Made by a program: the position numbers and the translations under genes. Positions 36,401-45,700 of a DNA stretch of 64,000 nucleotides are shown here, piece by piece. How positions within the stretch are numbered: the stretch's first letter is position 1; every line of letters begins with the position of its first letter. The stretch is from JAZKFT01 sp040386335. Its GTDB lineage: Bacteria; Bacteroidota; Bacteroidia; Chitinophagales; Chitinophagaceae. Below the pieces are notes generated by a model, which ran no database searches, was not told the origin of the DNA, and was given only the letters and a program-made list of their open reading frames with translations. The stretch is from positions 73,860-137,859 of the forward strand of contig JAZKFT010000026.1 of NCBI GenBank assembly GCA_040386335.1, written 5' to 3'.

Positions 36401-37432
36401 GCTTAACCACAGCACATCCGACCGGTCGATAAACATCGTGTTGATGCGCAGTTCGGGGCGGAGCTTATTTTCCCACAACAGCCTCAGCTGACCATTTTTT
36501 TCCAACCGGAAGATGCTGCCGTTCGTGGCAAAATAAGGCCGGCCCTCTGAATCGGTTTGCAACAATTCATTCCGGCCGGCACGGGCATCGGGTGGTTGCG
36601 GCAGGTTGATCACCCGGCTCGTCCCTTTGCTGATATCGAGCAGCACGATCGTATTCCCATCAAGGGCTGCCAGATTATTGGAACCAAAAAAACCAATGCA
36701 GTAACTGCTGGTTTCTCCGGAAATTCCAGGTGACTGGCTGCGCTGTTTTAAATGGGTGTTGAACCGGACCATACTGAACTGCTTCCGGCCGGTGTCGCTA
36801 ACCTGCACCCCATCTTCGCTTACGAGGTACAGCCTCCCCGCGGGTGATTGTATCATGGTATGAACAGTATCCTGCTGCAACATTCCGTTTGACCGGTTAG
36901 CAAGAAAAGTCTTTTCGCCCGCTGTTTCTATCCACCCTACTCCCTTGAATTCCGCATTCATAAACAGCCAGTCCGACAAATGGGTATTCCTGCTATAATA
37001 GCCCCAACGCGCATTGGGAATTTTTGCAAGTACCGGAAGTATATTGTTGCGCGTGGCCTTAAAAGTCCGCATATCAAAATAATCTGCCTGTAGTGTGCTA
37101 TAATACACCGGGAGTATATTATTAACCGGCAAACCCAGTAAATAGACGCTATTGGCAGCCAGGCCCGCAGGTTCGTTTGGGTGGAATTTGATCGTTTTAA
37201 AATTCCGGCCATCAAAACGGCAGAGGCCGTCTGGTGTGGCGAGCCAGATGAAACCATCTTTATCCTGGGTAATGCCGCTGATAAAACTTTGTGGTAGTCC
37301 TTCATCCACCCCGTAGTGCTGTTGGTTGGTAAGTAACTCCCGTTGAGCAAAGTCCTGCAAATAACAAAGGAACAACAGGCAAATGGCCATTGATATGCTG
37401 TATGAAATGGCGCGCCTGTTTTGTTTGATCAA
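33449..37432 (-). CDS. Hybrid two-component system sensor-regulator (one protein)
   Basis: 1327 residues. Signal peptide, then two beta-propeller blocks (about 35-690; blades such as GLPQSFISGITQDKDGFIWLA and LPNNTVYCILPDKLGNIW), a Y_Y_Y domain (about 700-765), one transmembrane helix (773-795), HisKA with His834 in NITHEFRTPLT, HATPase (LLCNALKFTPAGGN, GTGIGLALVKEL), receiver with Asp1128 in ISDVMMPGMDG, and a C-terminal AraC HTH (SSAAYKVGFSSPSYFAQCFKEQ). In Bacteroidota these proteins sense oligosaccharides in the periplasm and switch on polysaccharide utilisation genes. No SusC/SusD pair is in the window; the neighbours are large secreted proteins instead. Confidence 0.95.
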   Translation of the reverse strand: MIKQNRRAISYSISMAICLLFLCYLQDFAQRELLTNQQHYGVDEGLPQSFISGITQDKDGFIWLATPDGLCRFDGRNFKTIKFHPNEPAGLAANSVYLLGLPVNNILPVYYSTLQADYFDMRTFKATRNNILPVLAKIPNARWGYYSRNTHLSDWLFMNAEFKGVGWIETAGEKTFLANRSNGMLQQDTVHTMIQSPAGRLYLVSEDGVQVSDTGRKQFSMVRFNTHLKQRSQSPGISGETSSYCIGFFGSNNLAALDGNTIVLLDISKGTSRVINLPQPPDARAGRNELLQTDSEGRPYFATNGSIFRLEKNGQLRLLWENKLRPELRINTMFIDRSDVLWLSVDAQGLTKVDLRAPRFRSFTYSINFITDILTQAFGKNPGLPNAWNNTDAAYYFRQVRDSKGNLYVAGNWEGLHQVWRLNDQGLQSMQGLQVSTGHSALVCLPGDIITTFSQEEAAWYSWKDAESQPARMVLGLASMKGVELADAAYVGGYTWLSTYNHGLLQYQGTKRINQFKDSIANVVMPFALTEICPDPLDSNKFWIGSRGGGMILWDVKKGVRHVYTMEDGLPNNTVYCILPDKLGNIWCSTNKGIFRMNVTTKQLTVFEKTDGLPGNEFNRAHKFAFADGKLCFGGLDGYTIFNPADFDATRKKETVPVMLTGFQINNQPQNIDIPGSIIRHSLNDLDAIDLRYDENYLRFEFAAMLFNQPQKTKYRYRLEGVDKEWIENGNSNLANYAALGAGSYRLRLSATDINGAWSDAEKILTIRIRPPFWASWWAYLIYISLLVVAARQYFVYREKRIRAAQSLAFEKREALRLREMDEQKDRFFSNITHEFRTPLTLIISPLEKLVKNDSLPTPVVNTLKTAQRNSQQLLRLINEFLDFSKLNDGQLKLKLSIGELELFVSTCVESFAVAAAEKNLGLGFSSQGVSGFYFFDEEKWEKILANLLCNALKFTPAGGNITVTLTGLPDNMIRLAVTDTGPGIPENQQAKIFDRFYQVEDSAIRNFGGTGIGLALVKELTTLMNGQVSVSSKCGGPTEFLITVPVTRAPAAVTAAPDQAALPSQINSSHATEPESLPLVLIAEDNDELRSFLVESMAANYRCLEAANGLIARDQILQELPDIVISDVMMPGMDGFDLCRQCKTDNRTAHIGFILLTSKAAHEAKLKGLQNGADDYITKPFNVEELALRTTNLLQLQQTIRAQLRAQVLPLTPAGKPPVIDNPFLQQLYTEIDLKIDDTALGVEYLCKAMGMSRSTLNRKLQSLLGTPPNEMIKQYRLQKATGYLSEGLDISSAAYKVGFSSPSYFAQCFKEQYNITPSDWVSSRK

Positions 37433-37733
37433 TAGTGGGGAGGTTTAGTTAGTCGTGAGATCCGTCTTCGAATGCTTGTGAAATTAAACCAGAATAGCGA
37501 GGGTAGGGCAATTCAATTTGAGCGGCTATTTTTAAACTGAATGGTAGATTAGTTGGAAACAACGCCATGGGATTTTATAAAAATTGTTGCCCCTTTTGAT
37601 ATAAGCAAAACAAATTTTTTATTGCGCCCCGGTATACTGTCATCATTTTTAATATCGCCTCAACAAACTGTGGCGTCCTTTCCACAATTGTGGCGACCGA
37701 GAGGGCTTGCACTTACAACAGATGATGGTAAAA

Positions 37734-37928
37734 TTATTTCTTCGGGTCATACAAATCTCCCATCCCGAGCATTTGGGCCTGCATCTTTAGCTTTTCCTGT
37801 TCTGCACGGATTTGTTTCTCCCGGTAATACCTGACCCTGCCAATTTGGAGGAGAAAACCCAACAAGAAACAAACGCCACAAATTACAAGAAAATAGGAAG
37901 CCTTAAGCGTAATAAAAGCTACGTGCAT
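37734..37928 (-). CDS. Small membrane protein with coiled-coil tail
   Basis: 64 residues. One transmembrane helix (about residues 10-28, ASYFLVICGVCFLLGFLL) is followed by a basic/acidic amphipathic helix (YYREKQIRAEQEKLKMQAQ) and a short end. No family recognised. It lies 30 bp downstream of another small membrane gene on the same strand, and the pair may be an operon. The 301-bp region between it and the hybrid sensor gene (37433-37733) contains no gene I can support. Confidence 0.55.
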   Translation of the reverse strand: MHVAFITLKASYFLVICGVCFLLGFLLQIGRVRYYREKQIRAEQEKLKMQAQMLGMGDLYDPKK

Positions 37929-37958
37929 AAAATGATAATTTAGGTTAGAATGGGTATT

Positions 37959-38186
37959 TCATTTTTCGTCCGATAATACTGTTTCAGCTTGTTTGCGCCG
38001 TTCCATAAGCATTTGATGATGATGCCTGATGGAACTGTTACTGCTACTTAATAGAGTGAAAATAATGCCGAAAACAGGGGAGCCTATTAGCGATACCAGC
38101 AACGCGCCACTGAAGCCTATTTTTCTGTAGCTACCAATGATGCCTGCGATACAACTGAACAGGATCCATAGTAAAAGTACCTGCAT
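37959..38186 (-). CDS. Small two-helix membrane protein
   Basis: 75 residues with two hydrophobic helices (about 3-19 and 27-45), separated by a short basic turn (YRKIGF), then a polar tail with His and Lys/Arg/Glu runs (RHHHQMLMERRKQAE). No recognised family. First gene of a probable two-gene unit with the 64-residue protein 30 bp downstream. A terminator for the large PKD gene lies further upstream at about 38302-38327. Confidence 0.55.
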   Translation of the reverse strand: MQVLLLWILFSCIAGIIGSYRKIGFSGALLVSLIGSPVFGIIFTLLSSSNSSIRHHHQMLMERRKQAETVLSDEK

Positions 38187-38301
38187 AAGAAAAATTGATT
38201 TACCTGTGTGGACGACGGTTTGCTGTTTAAAAAATCAAATTTTGTACCTGTTTTTTTGTGCCGGTGCAAAGAATGTTTTTCAGTAGCGTCAACCAGGCAA
38301 T

Positions 38302-38327
38302 AAAAAAAGCCGCCTGTTAAGGGCGGC
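38302..38327 (-). terminator. Terminator of the PKD-repeat gene
   Basis: On the minus strand GCCGCC pairs with GGCGGC (38322-38327 with 38309-38314), with a 7-base loop, followed by seven T (38302-38308 on plus reads as A). It lies 50 bp beyond the stop of the gene at 38377. Confidence 0.85.
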
Positions 38328-38376
38328 CGTTTTGAAAAAAAATACATGTAAATCAAATGCGGTGCATCAACGGCTA

Positions 38377-41300
38377 CTATCGTAGTAATACGACCGAGCC
38401 ATTGTACTTTCCATATTTGGCATCTTTGGTATCAATGATATAATAATAGGCGCCGGTTGGCAATAGCGTTCCGTTGTGTTTGCCATCCCAGGGTTTAGGA
38501 TTACCAGCCTGGCGATATACAACCTGTCCCCACCGGTTATAGATTTCCAATGTCGCCAGCGGGTAATCAACCAGGAATGGAATGCGCCAAACATCGTTCA
38601 GGCCGTCGCCGTTCGGGCTAAAAGCATTCGGTATTTTGATGTCCTGCAGAATTTTGATGTAAGCAGAATCTGCAGCGGTACAATTGCCAGGTCCTGTAAC
38701 GGTAAGCCGGTACCCCTGGCTTACAGGCGTTGTGCTGGCGGGTGTAAGAATGGCAGGATCGCTCAGGTAAATAGCAGGTGACCACCGCACAGTTAGTGTA
38801 GGATCGCTCATGGTACCCCTGAGGTTGAAAACGGAACCAGCATGCCCGGTAAGAGACGGGCCTGCATCGGCCGTTGGTTGATCATAGATGGTAATGATGT
38901 TATTGGTTGTGTCTGAGGTACAGCCGGTACTATTGGTCACTGCAAGTCTTGCAGTATATGAGCCTGGCTGGCTATAACTAAAAGCGGGAAACCTGTTTGC
39001 GGAAACACCACCATTTCCTGACACCCAATACCAGCTTGCGATGTTGCCAACACTTTTGTCTGTCAGCATTACTGGTTCACCTGCGCAAAGCTTTGCAGGA
39101 AGATCAAATGCCGCCGTTGGTTTATTGCTGAAAGCAGAAAGAATTTTTTTGCTGCTATCGATGCAGCCCTGTGGTGTGGTTGCCTTCAGTACAATGGTAA
39201 AAGGCCCATTTGATGGATACACATGAACCGGGTTAATGCTATTGGAACGATTGCCATCGCCAAAATTCCAATCGAATAATAAACTGCTTATGTTGCCCCC
39301 GGGAAGGGTAGAACTGTTGGTAAAAGATGCGTTGCCACCGGGCATACAAATCGCCTGTGGCAGTATAAAACCCGCCACCGGTTTATTGGCAAAAGACGAA
39401 AGTGTTTGCGAGCTGCTGTCTACACAACCCTGAGTTGAAATGGCTTTTAGTTTTACTGTGAATGATCCCGCAGCCGCATAAATATGGGTTGGATCTTTTA
39501 ATACGGATTGATTGCCATCACCAAAACTCCAATCAAATCTTAACGCGGATACATTGCCATTTGGCAGCTGCGAGTTGTTGACGAATACTGCATCTCCATT
39601 AGGCATACAAATATTTTGTGGCAGCGTAAATGCTACAACAGGCTTATTTAAAAACGACGAAAGCACCTGTGAACTGCTATCCACACAACCCTGTGGCGAA
39701 CTGGCTTTTAGTATGATGGTAAAAGGGCCCGTTGTAGTGTAAATATGATCAGGGTTGGTGATGCCTGAATGATTGCCGTCGCCAAAATTCCAGTCAAATA
39801 CCAATGAAGCAGCGCTGCCATTTGGCAGGGTAGAATTGTTCAGAAAACTTGCAGTACCATTGGGCATGCAGATATTTTGCGGCAAGGCAAATGCCACCAC
39901 CGGTTTATCGTTGAAAGAAGAAAGCACCTGTGTACTGCTGTCAACACAACCTGCTGTTGATATGGCTTTGAGTATTACTGTAAATGGTCCGTTGGAAGAA
40001 TATATATGTGTGGGATCTTTCACTGCAGTATGAGCGCCGTCACCAAAATTCCAGTCGTAGGTGAGCGTGGAAGCATTCCCATTTGGCAAAACAGAATTGT
40101 TGGTAAATAAGGCGTTGCCATTAGGCATACAAATATTTTGTGGCAGTGCAAATGCGGCCTGTGGTTTATTGCTGAACGACGAAAGCACCTGCGTACTGCT
40201 ATCGATACATCCCTGTGCTGAAGTTGATTTTAATACGATGGTGAAAGGGCCGTTAGAAGTATAAATATGATCGGGGTCTTTTGCAGCCGAATGATTGCCA
40301 TCACCAAAATTCCAGTCAAAGACTAATGTGGAAGCATTGCCATTTGGTAATGTGGATTGATTGGTAAAAACGGCCTTGCCATTGGGCATACAAATATTTT
40401 GCGGCAATACAAAAGCAGCAACCGGCTTGTCAAGAAAAGAAGAAAGTACTTGCGTAATACTGTCGGCACAACCCTGCTGTGAAATGGCTTTTAGCTGAAC
40501 TGTAAAAGGTCCATTGGAATTGTAAGCATGGGTAGGGTTCGTTATGACCGAACGTGTTCCATCGCCAAAGCTCCAGTCGAATGTTAAGGAGGATGGGTTG
40601 GCATTTGGCATCGTAGAGTTGTTGGTAAAAACAGCGCTCCCATTTGGCATACAGATATTTTGTGGCAGTGTGAAAGCCGGAATCGGTAGCGCATTAATAT
40701 GGACAGGCTTTACCGTATCACCAACACATCCATCATTAGCTTTGATAATTTTCAGGGTTACGTTGTAATCTCCCGTAACCGCGTAAGCTTTTACAGGATT
40801 AGCAACAGTGTCGGTACCTCCATCTCCAAAATTCCATTTCCATTTGTTGATCAATTGGCTGTTGGGAGATGTATGGGTAAAACGAATGGAGTCTTTGGAA
40901 CATGCGGTAGCAAGGGTTGTGAAATTCGCTGTCGGCGCTGGTTTGATCGTCAGCGCCATATAGGTGCTGATGCTGTAGGTACAGTTTTCGGTAGCCATAT
41001 TGGTGAGCGTTACCGGTATGGTATCGTTGCCGGTATGATTAAAATAATAATCGCCGGGCAACTGGTAGAGATAATATTTACGTCCCGTTTCCGTCACCGA
41101 ATCGGTAGGAGCGGGGTTGTTGATCGTAATATCAGCATTGGGTGATAAGCCGGCAACCCTGCTCAGTGGCCAAAAAATACTGGAAGGTTTGTACACCGTT
41201 TTCAGCACCGGGTGAAAAGGCGTTTTGGTACAGGTGTAAGCGGAATAGGTTGGCGCAAACTCATTTTTTAGGACTACTGCGGCTTCCAAATTATCGATAT

Positions 41301-42654
41301 GTGCGCCTGCATTATAACCGTAAGATTCAAATTGACCAAGGCCATAAGCGATAGCTGTAAATGCTGAATCGCTGTATGCAGTGTGCTGCAGGTTGGGTAC
41401 CTGGAATTTTTTGACCACCACTGTGTGCCCTGTAGCATAAGGATGTGGATAGGTATGGTCAAAACTATTGCTGCCATCTATCAGCAACGACGAAATGCCG
41501 TTTGTAGGTACGATCAACGTGAGGTAATTGACTTCAATATTTTCCCTGCTGCTACTGAAAAATGAAATGTTATTGATTGCCTGCTCTACCGGCACCAGGC
41601 AAAACATTTCCGGATCCCCCAGGCCATCCGTACCGCAGCCGTTGGCTGATGGAATAAACTGGGCTAATAATATTGGTCTTGTAGAAGTGATCACATCGCC
41701 AGTGGTCGATAAGAAATCATAGTAAGCATTATTGATCAAACCCGTCACCAGTACACCATTTTTACGAACAAGTGTGTTGGCATCACGGATATAGGCCCGG
41801 AATTTATTGTTGTTAAGTGAGCTGGCGCTGGTGCTTTTGGAGGTAAGCGCCGTTATAAACCTCGACCCCCAGGCATTGGTGGGAAATATCTGCTGCATCA
41901 CAAAGTCGCTGCCGGTATTCAGCGGGTCGCTGCTGGCACAAACATGGGTACGGCTGCAGCCGGAGAACACGGCAACCGGGTGACAATTTCCATCAGCCCC
42001 GGGAATAGACACCACCTTGCTCCCAGAAATATCGTTGCCGGAACCAGCGACGATTCTGGCCATCACATTGTAAATTTCTCCTTTGTTTAGAGACACTTCA
42101 AACGGTACGTTCAGTGGCCGGTTACCCACAGTTAGCCTTGTCGGGGTGATCCGCACTTTTGTATTGTTCTCGCTGGCCACTACATAAAACCAGGAGTGGT
42201 TATCGCTGCTTTGCTCGGGATTAACAGAAATGTAATTATAACCATATGAATCCACGGGTAGTAACATTGTGCCGCCTGAACTGTATTGACCATAAGTGTG
42301 GGCAAATGCGGAAATGGGAACACTGCTAACAATATGAATCGCTTTAGTGTAAAACCCTTCTGTCATTATCCGGCAGTCTTCAGCGCCGGATTTCGGTAAC
42401 AGATCACTCACGGTTACTGAATTGGCCGGAATAGCATAAGTCCGGGTCCAGCCAGTGCCATTAACAGAAACGGTAACAGTTGCAGGAGCATCGGCACTCA
42501 GGTACAGCACCATGCTTTGTAAGTTCGGGGATGATGCCGTGAACAATTGATTCTGGCCATAGCCCACCCAAAACTCCTTCCCTTTATTGGTGAATTTTTG
42601 AGCGTCCACCCGGAGGAGGGACAGTGAAAAAATAAGGAAATAAAATAATTTCAA
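38377..42654 (-). CDS. Secreted PKD-repeat protein with type B T9SS sorting domain
   Basis: 1425 residues, signal peptide (FLIFSLSLLRVDAQ). The N-terminal 500 residues resemble the IgGFc-binding region (KGKEFWVGYGQ, then AFAHTYGQYSSGG, and LPVDSYGYNY). Then eight PKD domains, six of them close copies of about 88 residues (LPQNICMPNG ... FDWNFGDG ... QGCVDSS). The end carries the gliding-motility-associated C-terminal domain (IPNAFSPNGDGLND, then EIYNRWGQVVY and PTGAYYYII), the type B signal that sends proteins through the type IX secretion system. A surface adhesin or matrix protein is likely. The two-residue differences between PKD copies suggest recent expansion. Confidence 0.93.
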   Translation of the reverse strand: MKLFYFLIFSLSLLRVDAQKFTNKGKEFWVGYGQNQLFTASSPNLQSMVLYLSADAPATVTVSVNGTGWTRTYAIPANSVTVSDLLPKSGAEDCRIMTEGFYTKAIHIVSSVPISAFAHTYGQYSSGGTMLLPVDSYGYNYISVNPEQSSDNHSWFYVVASENNTKVRITPTRLTVGNRPLNVPFEVSLNKGEIYNVMARIVAGSGNDISGSKVVSIPGADGNCHPVAVFSGCSRTHVCASSDPLNTGSDFVMQQIFPTNAWGSRFITALTSKSTSASSLNNNKFRAYIRDANTLVRKNGVLVTGLINNAYYDFLSTTGDVITSTRPILLAQFIPSANGCGTDGLGDPEMFCLVPVEQAINNISFFSSSRENIEVNYLTLIVPTNGISSLLIDGSNSFDHTYPHPYATGHTVVVKKFQVPNLQHTAYSDSAFTAIAYGLGQFESYGYNAGAHIDNLEAAVVLKNEFAPTYSAYTCTKTPFHPVLKTVYKPSSIFWPLSRVAGLSPNADITINNPAPTDSVTETGRKYYLYQLPGDYYFNHTGNDTIPVTLTNMATENCTYSISTYMALTIKPAPTANFTTLATACSKDSIRFTHTSPNSQLINKWKWNFGDGGTDTVANPVKAYAVTGDYNVTLKIIKANDGCVGDTVKPVHINALPIPAFTLPQNICMPNGSAVFTNNSTMPNANPSSLTFDWSFGDGTRSVITNPTHAYNSNGPFTVQLKAISQQGCADSITQVLSSFLDKPVAAFVLPQNICMPNGKAVFTNQSTLPNGNASTLVFDWNFGDGNHSAAKDPDHIYTSNGPFTIVLKSTSAQGCIDSSTQVLSSFSNKPQAAFALPQNICMPNGNALFTNNSVLPNGNASTLTYDWNFGDGAHTAVKDPTHIYSSNGPFTVILKAISTAGCVDSSTQVLSSFNDKPVVAFALPQNICMPNGTASFLNNSTLPNGSAASLVFDWNFGDGNHSGITNPDHIYTTTGPFTIILKASSPQGCVDSSSQVLSSFLNKPVVAFTLPQNICMPNGDAVFVNNSQLPNGNVSALRFDWSFGDGNQSVLKDPTHIYAAAGSFTVKLKAISTQGCVDSSSQTLSSFANKPVAGFILPQAICMPGGNASFTNSSTLPGGNISSLLFDWNFGDGNRSNSINPVHVYPSNGPFTIVLKATTPQGCIDSSKKILSAFSNKPTAAFDLPAKLCAGEPVMLTDKSVGNIASWYWVSGNGGVSANRFPAFSYSQPGSYTARLAVTNSTGCTSDTTNNIITIYDQPTADAGPSLTGHAGSVFNLRGTMSDPTLTVRWSPAIYLSDPAILTPASTTPVSQGYRLTVTGPGNCTAADSAYIKILQDIKIPNAFSPNGDGLNDVWRIPFLVDYPLATLEIYNRWGQVVYRQAGNPKPWDGKHNGTLLPTGAYYYIIDTKDAKYGKYNGSVVLLR

Positions 42655-42704
42655 TGCGCTTGCTTTTTAATGATAGATCGCAAATGACGACGTTTCCTGT
42701 TACC

Positions 42705-42740
42705 AAAAATCCACCACTGCAAAATGACTTGCAGTGGCGG
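42705..42740 (-). terminator. Terminator between the two T9SS cargo genes
   Basis: CCACCACTGCAA (42711-42722) pairs with TTGCAGTGGCGG (42729-42740), an 11-12 bp stem with a 6-base loop. On the minus strand it is followed by a T run (42705-42710). It lies downstream of the PKD gene's start and upstream of the beta-helix gene's stop in plus coordinates. On the minus strand it therefore ends the 46566-42757 transcript, separating it from the PKD gene. Confidence 0.8.
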
Positions 42741-42756
42741 ATGAGGAGGTGATATA

Positions 42757-45700
42757 TTATTTACTCAGTTTGTAGTTGTACAAATTACCATTCAGTTCAA
42801 TGCCCACCATATAAATACCAGCAGCGAGATGTCCGATATTGTTGATCTCCACCAGGCTGGAACCTTGTTTCACGTGCTGGTTGCGGATGGTGATTAAACG
42901 ACCAGTGAGGTCGCGAACAGTTACGATTGCAGTGCCGGGGTTTGCTGTTGTAAAGCGCACATAAACTGCAGCTACAAAAGGATTCGGGAATACTCCTACA
43001 ATATCACCCGCCTTCTTACCCAGCACGATCGTTACAATTTTCGAATACTCAAAGCTGCCGTCTTTGTCTATCATCTTCAGGCGATGGAAGATAACACCGC
43101 CTGGTACAGTTGGCACAATGCCTTTATGCGAATAGCTGTAGTTATGAAAGCCGGCGGTGTTGCCGCTTGCCGGTGTGAGGCCAGCCGTGCGGAAGCTGAT
43201 ACCATCCAGCGACCATTCAATTGCAAATTCTTTACTGTTCGTCTCAGAAGCCGTGATCCAGCTCACCAATACATCACTGTTGGTTTTGATGGCGGAGATA
43301 TCGAGGAGTTTCACAGGCAATGTGCCATCAAATTCATAAGCGCCGATATCCGGTGTGGATATGTTCCTTGTTGCGCCAGTGATATCGGTGGAGATCGCAA
43401 CTGGCGTGCCCAGGTTATCCAGCGGGATTAATGTAGGGGTAAAGTTTCCCGCTGCCGCATTAAGGTAGTTGGGATCGAGTGCCTTTGAACTGGAATCTTT
43501 TAAATTGGCAGTTACCCAGTTAGGCAATGAATAGTTCGTTGCGTTGCGGTAAGCTACATAGTTGGTATTCGAAGTAGATGCAACATAATAGTTATTAAAA
43601 TCCGAGGCAAATGTAGTAGCAGGAGTGTTCCAGTATACTGCATGCTTGTTGGAAGTGCCTGTACGGCGGATGGTGATCATATTGTTTTTAAATTCAATTC
43701 CTGCTGCCGCTGTTTGCTGGTAGAATCCGCGGGTAACCGCGGTGGAAGCATTTGTGATATCTTCCAGTGAAATGGTGTTGTGATAATACAGCGCATAATC
43801 AGAACCACTGTTGTACAAGCCGTATTGCGGACCCGCGCCATTCATATCATAGATCACATTGTTACTGATGATATTTGGCATCGCCGCTGTTCCGTCAGCG
43901 CTGCTGGTAAATACCGGGTACGAAGTGGAGGTGCTGGTAAGGTGGCTGCCAAACAAATTGTGGATGCGGTTTTTCGAAATTTTTACACCGGAACTTTGCG
44001 TAACCATGGCGATCGTATACAACGTACCATTCGTAGCGGTCCGGGTGGGTCTCGATAAATCGTTCCCTTCTACCAAAGTGCCTTTGGTGCCGGTAACATA
44101 AATACCATAGGCGTAAAAATCTTTGACAGTATTGTTGGTGATCCTGTTATTGTAGATGGCAGAAGCGTCTGCTGTATTGGCCACAGCGGTAATGCCATAG
44201 TTACCACCGGTCACTGTATTGCCGGTAATGGTATTGCCATCACAATAGGTATCACCTTCCGACACAGCGCTGGTAGCAGAACCCGTGATACAAATACCTG
44301 CATAGGCTGTAGTTGTATTGGTGGCACTCACAGATACTACGCAATTACTCACCGTATTTGAATCGGCATCATTTACCATCTGAACACCAAAACCATATTG
44401 GCCGGAGGCCGCTGTAGCCAATGCTGTAATTTTTAAACTGTCGATCACAAAATGGTCCGCACCATCAAATTTGATGACTGCTCTTTGATTGGTGTTGGTA
44501 GATAAGTAGGATAACGTTTCATTGCTGCCTTTAAACGTAATGGTATTAATGTTGGACGCTCCGGCTACCGGCGTAAGAATTACTTGTTCATTGTAAGGCC
44601 CGGAATTTGGAACCACGGTAATCACGACTGGTCCATTAACGCCACAACCCATGTTAAAAAGGGCATCTGCGAATGACTGGTAATTACGTCCACCGGTGAT
44701 CTCTGCCTTGTTGATCGTATAATCGCCCGACATGGTATTGTTCACCGTTATTTTTACCGGCGTCGAATAAGATGTCATGCCACCGCAGATTACTTCTGCA
44801 CGGTAGAACATGGTGGTAGTAGCAGGCATAATGATCGCAGACGAAGTAAGAAGACCACCGACATTGGTATAGGCTCCATTAATGGTCGCAGAAGACTGCC
44901 ATTGGTAAGTTTGACCTACACCTACTGTATTACCGGTCAATTTCAAAGTTGCATCACCACCACCACAAAAGCTGGTGGATGGCATCGCCTGGCTGGTACC
45001 AGCGTTTGGCGGCGTGATGCACGCAGTTAACACCGCACCAAATTCATAGGCGCCGGCATCCGGGCTCACATTGCTGCGGGTGGCTCCGGTAATGTCGGTG
45101 GCAATATTGAGGTGCAAACCCAAATCATCCATCGGGATAGAAGTGGGTTTAAAATCCTGCACCGCGACATTTGTGTAGGCCGGGTTTACGGAAGCGGAAT
45201 AGGTATCCTTGCCGGTGGCAGTCCGCCAGGTGGTCATTGTTGAATAATTGCTTCCGTTGAAACGGCCTACCGCATTGGTACCACCGGTAGAAGTGATGTA
45301 AAAATCATTGTTGTCACTTGAAAAAGCTACAGTGGTGGCTGCTGCGTAAATAGCATATTTACTATAACTACCGCTTTGTGAGATGGTAAAAACATTGTTG
45401 TTGATCTTAAGCCCGGTCGATGTACCGTCCATATATACGCCGGACAACATACCGGTGCCGGTACTGGTGATATTATCCAGCGCAAAAGTGTTGTGATACA
45501 CATTTACATTGGTGGTGGTTTCCAGGGATATGCAGCGTAGCTGACCCACATTGGGCAAATCGTAAAAGAGGTTGTTGACGATCAGGTTCCCGTTTCCTAC
45601 ACCTGGCTTACCGTACACGATATTGACACCTGTAATGGCGCCGGTAGGCGATGAGAGGTTAGTGATAAACTTATGTATTTTATTGCCGTTAATATTTGCC

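Noticed and set aside
37553..37834. 93-codon plus-strand open frame
   Set aside because: Overlaps a better supported small membrane gene on the minus strand and has no signal, motif or promoter.
39000..40700. Regular repeats and several plus-strand open frames of 60-86 codons
   Set aside because: They are the antisense of PKD repeats in the 1425-residue protein.
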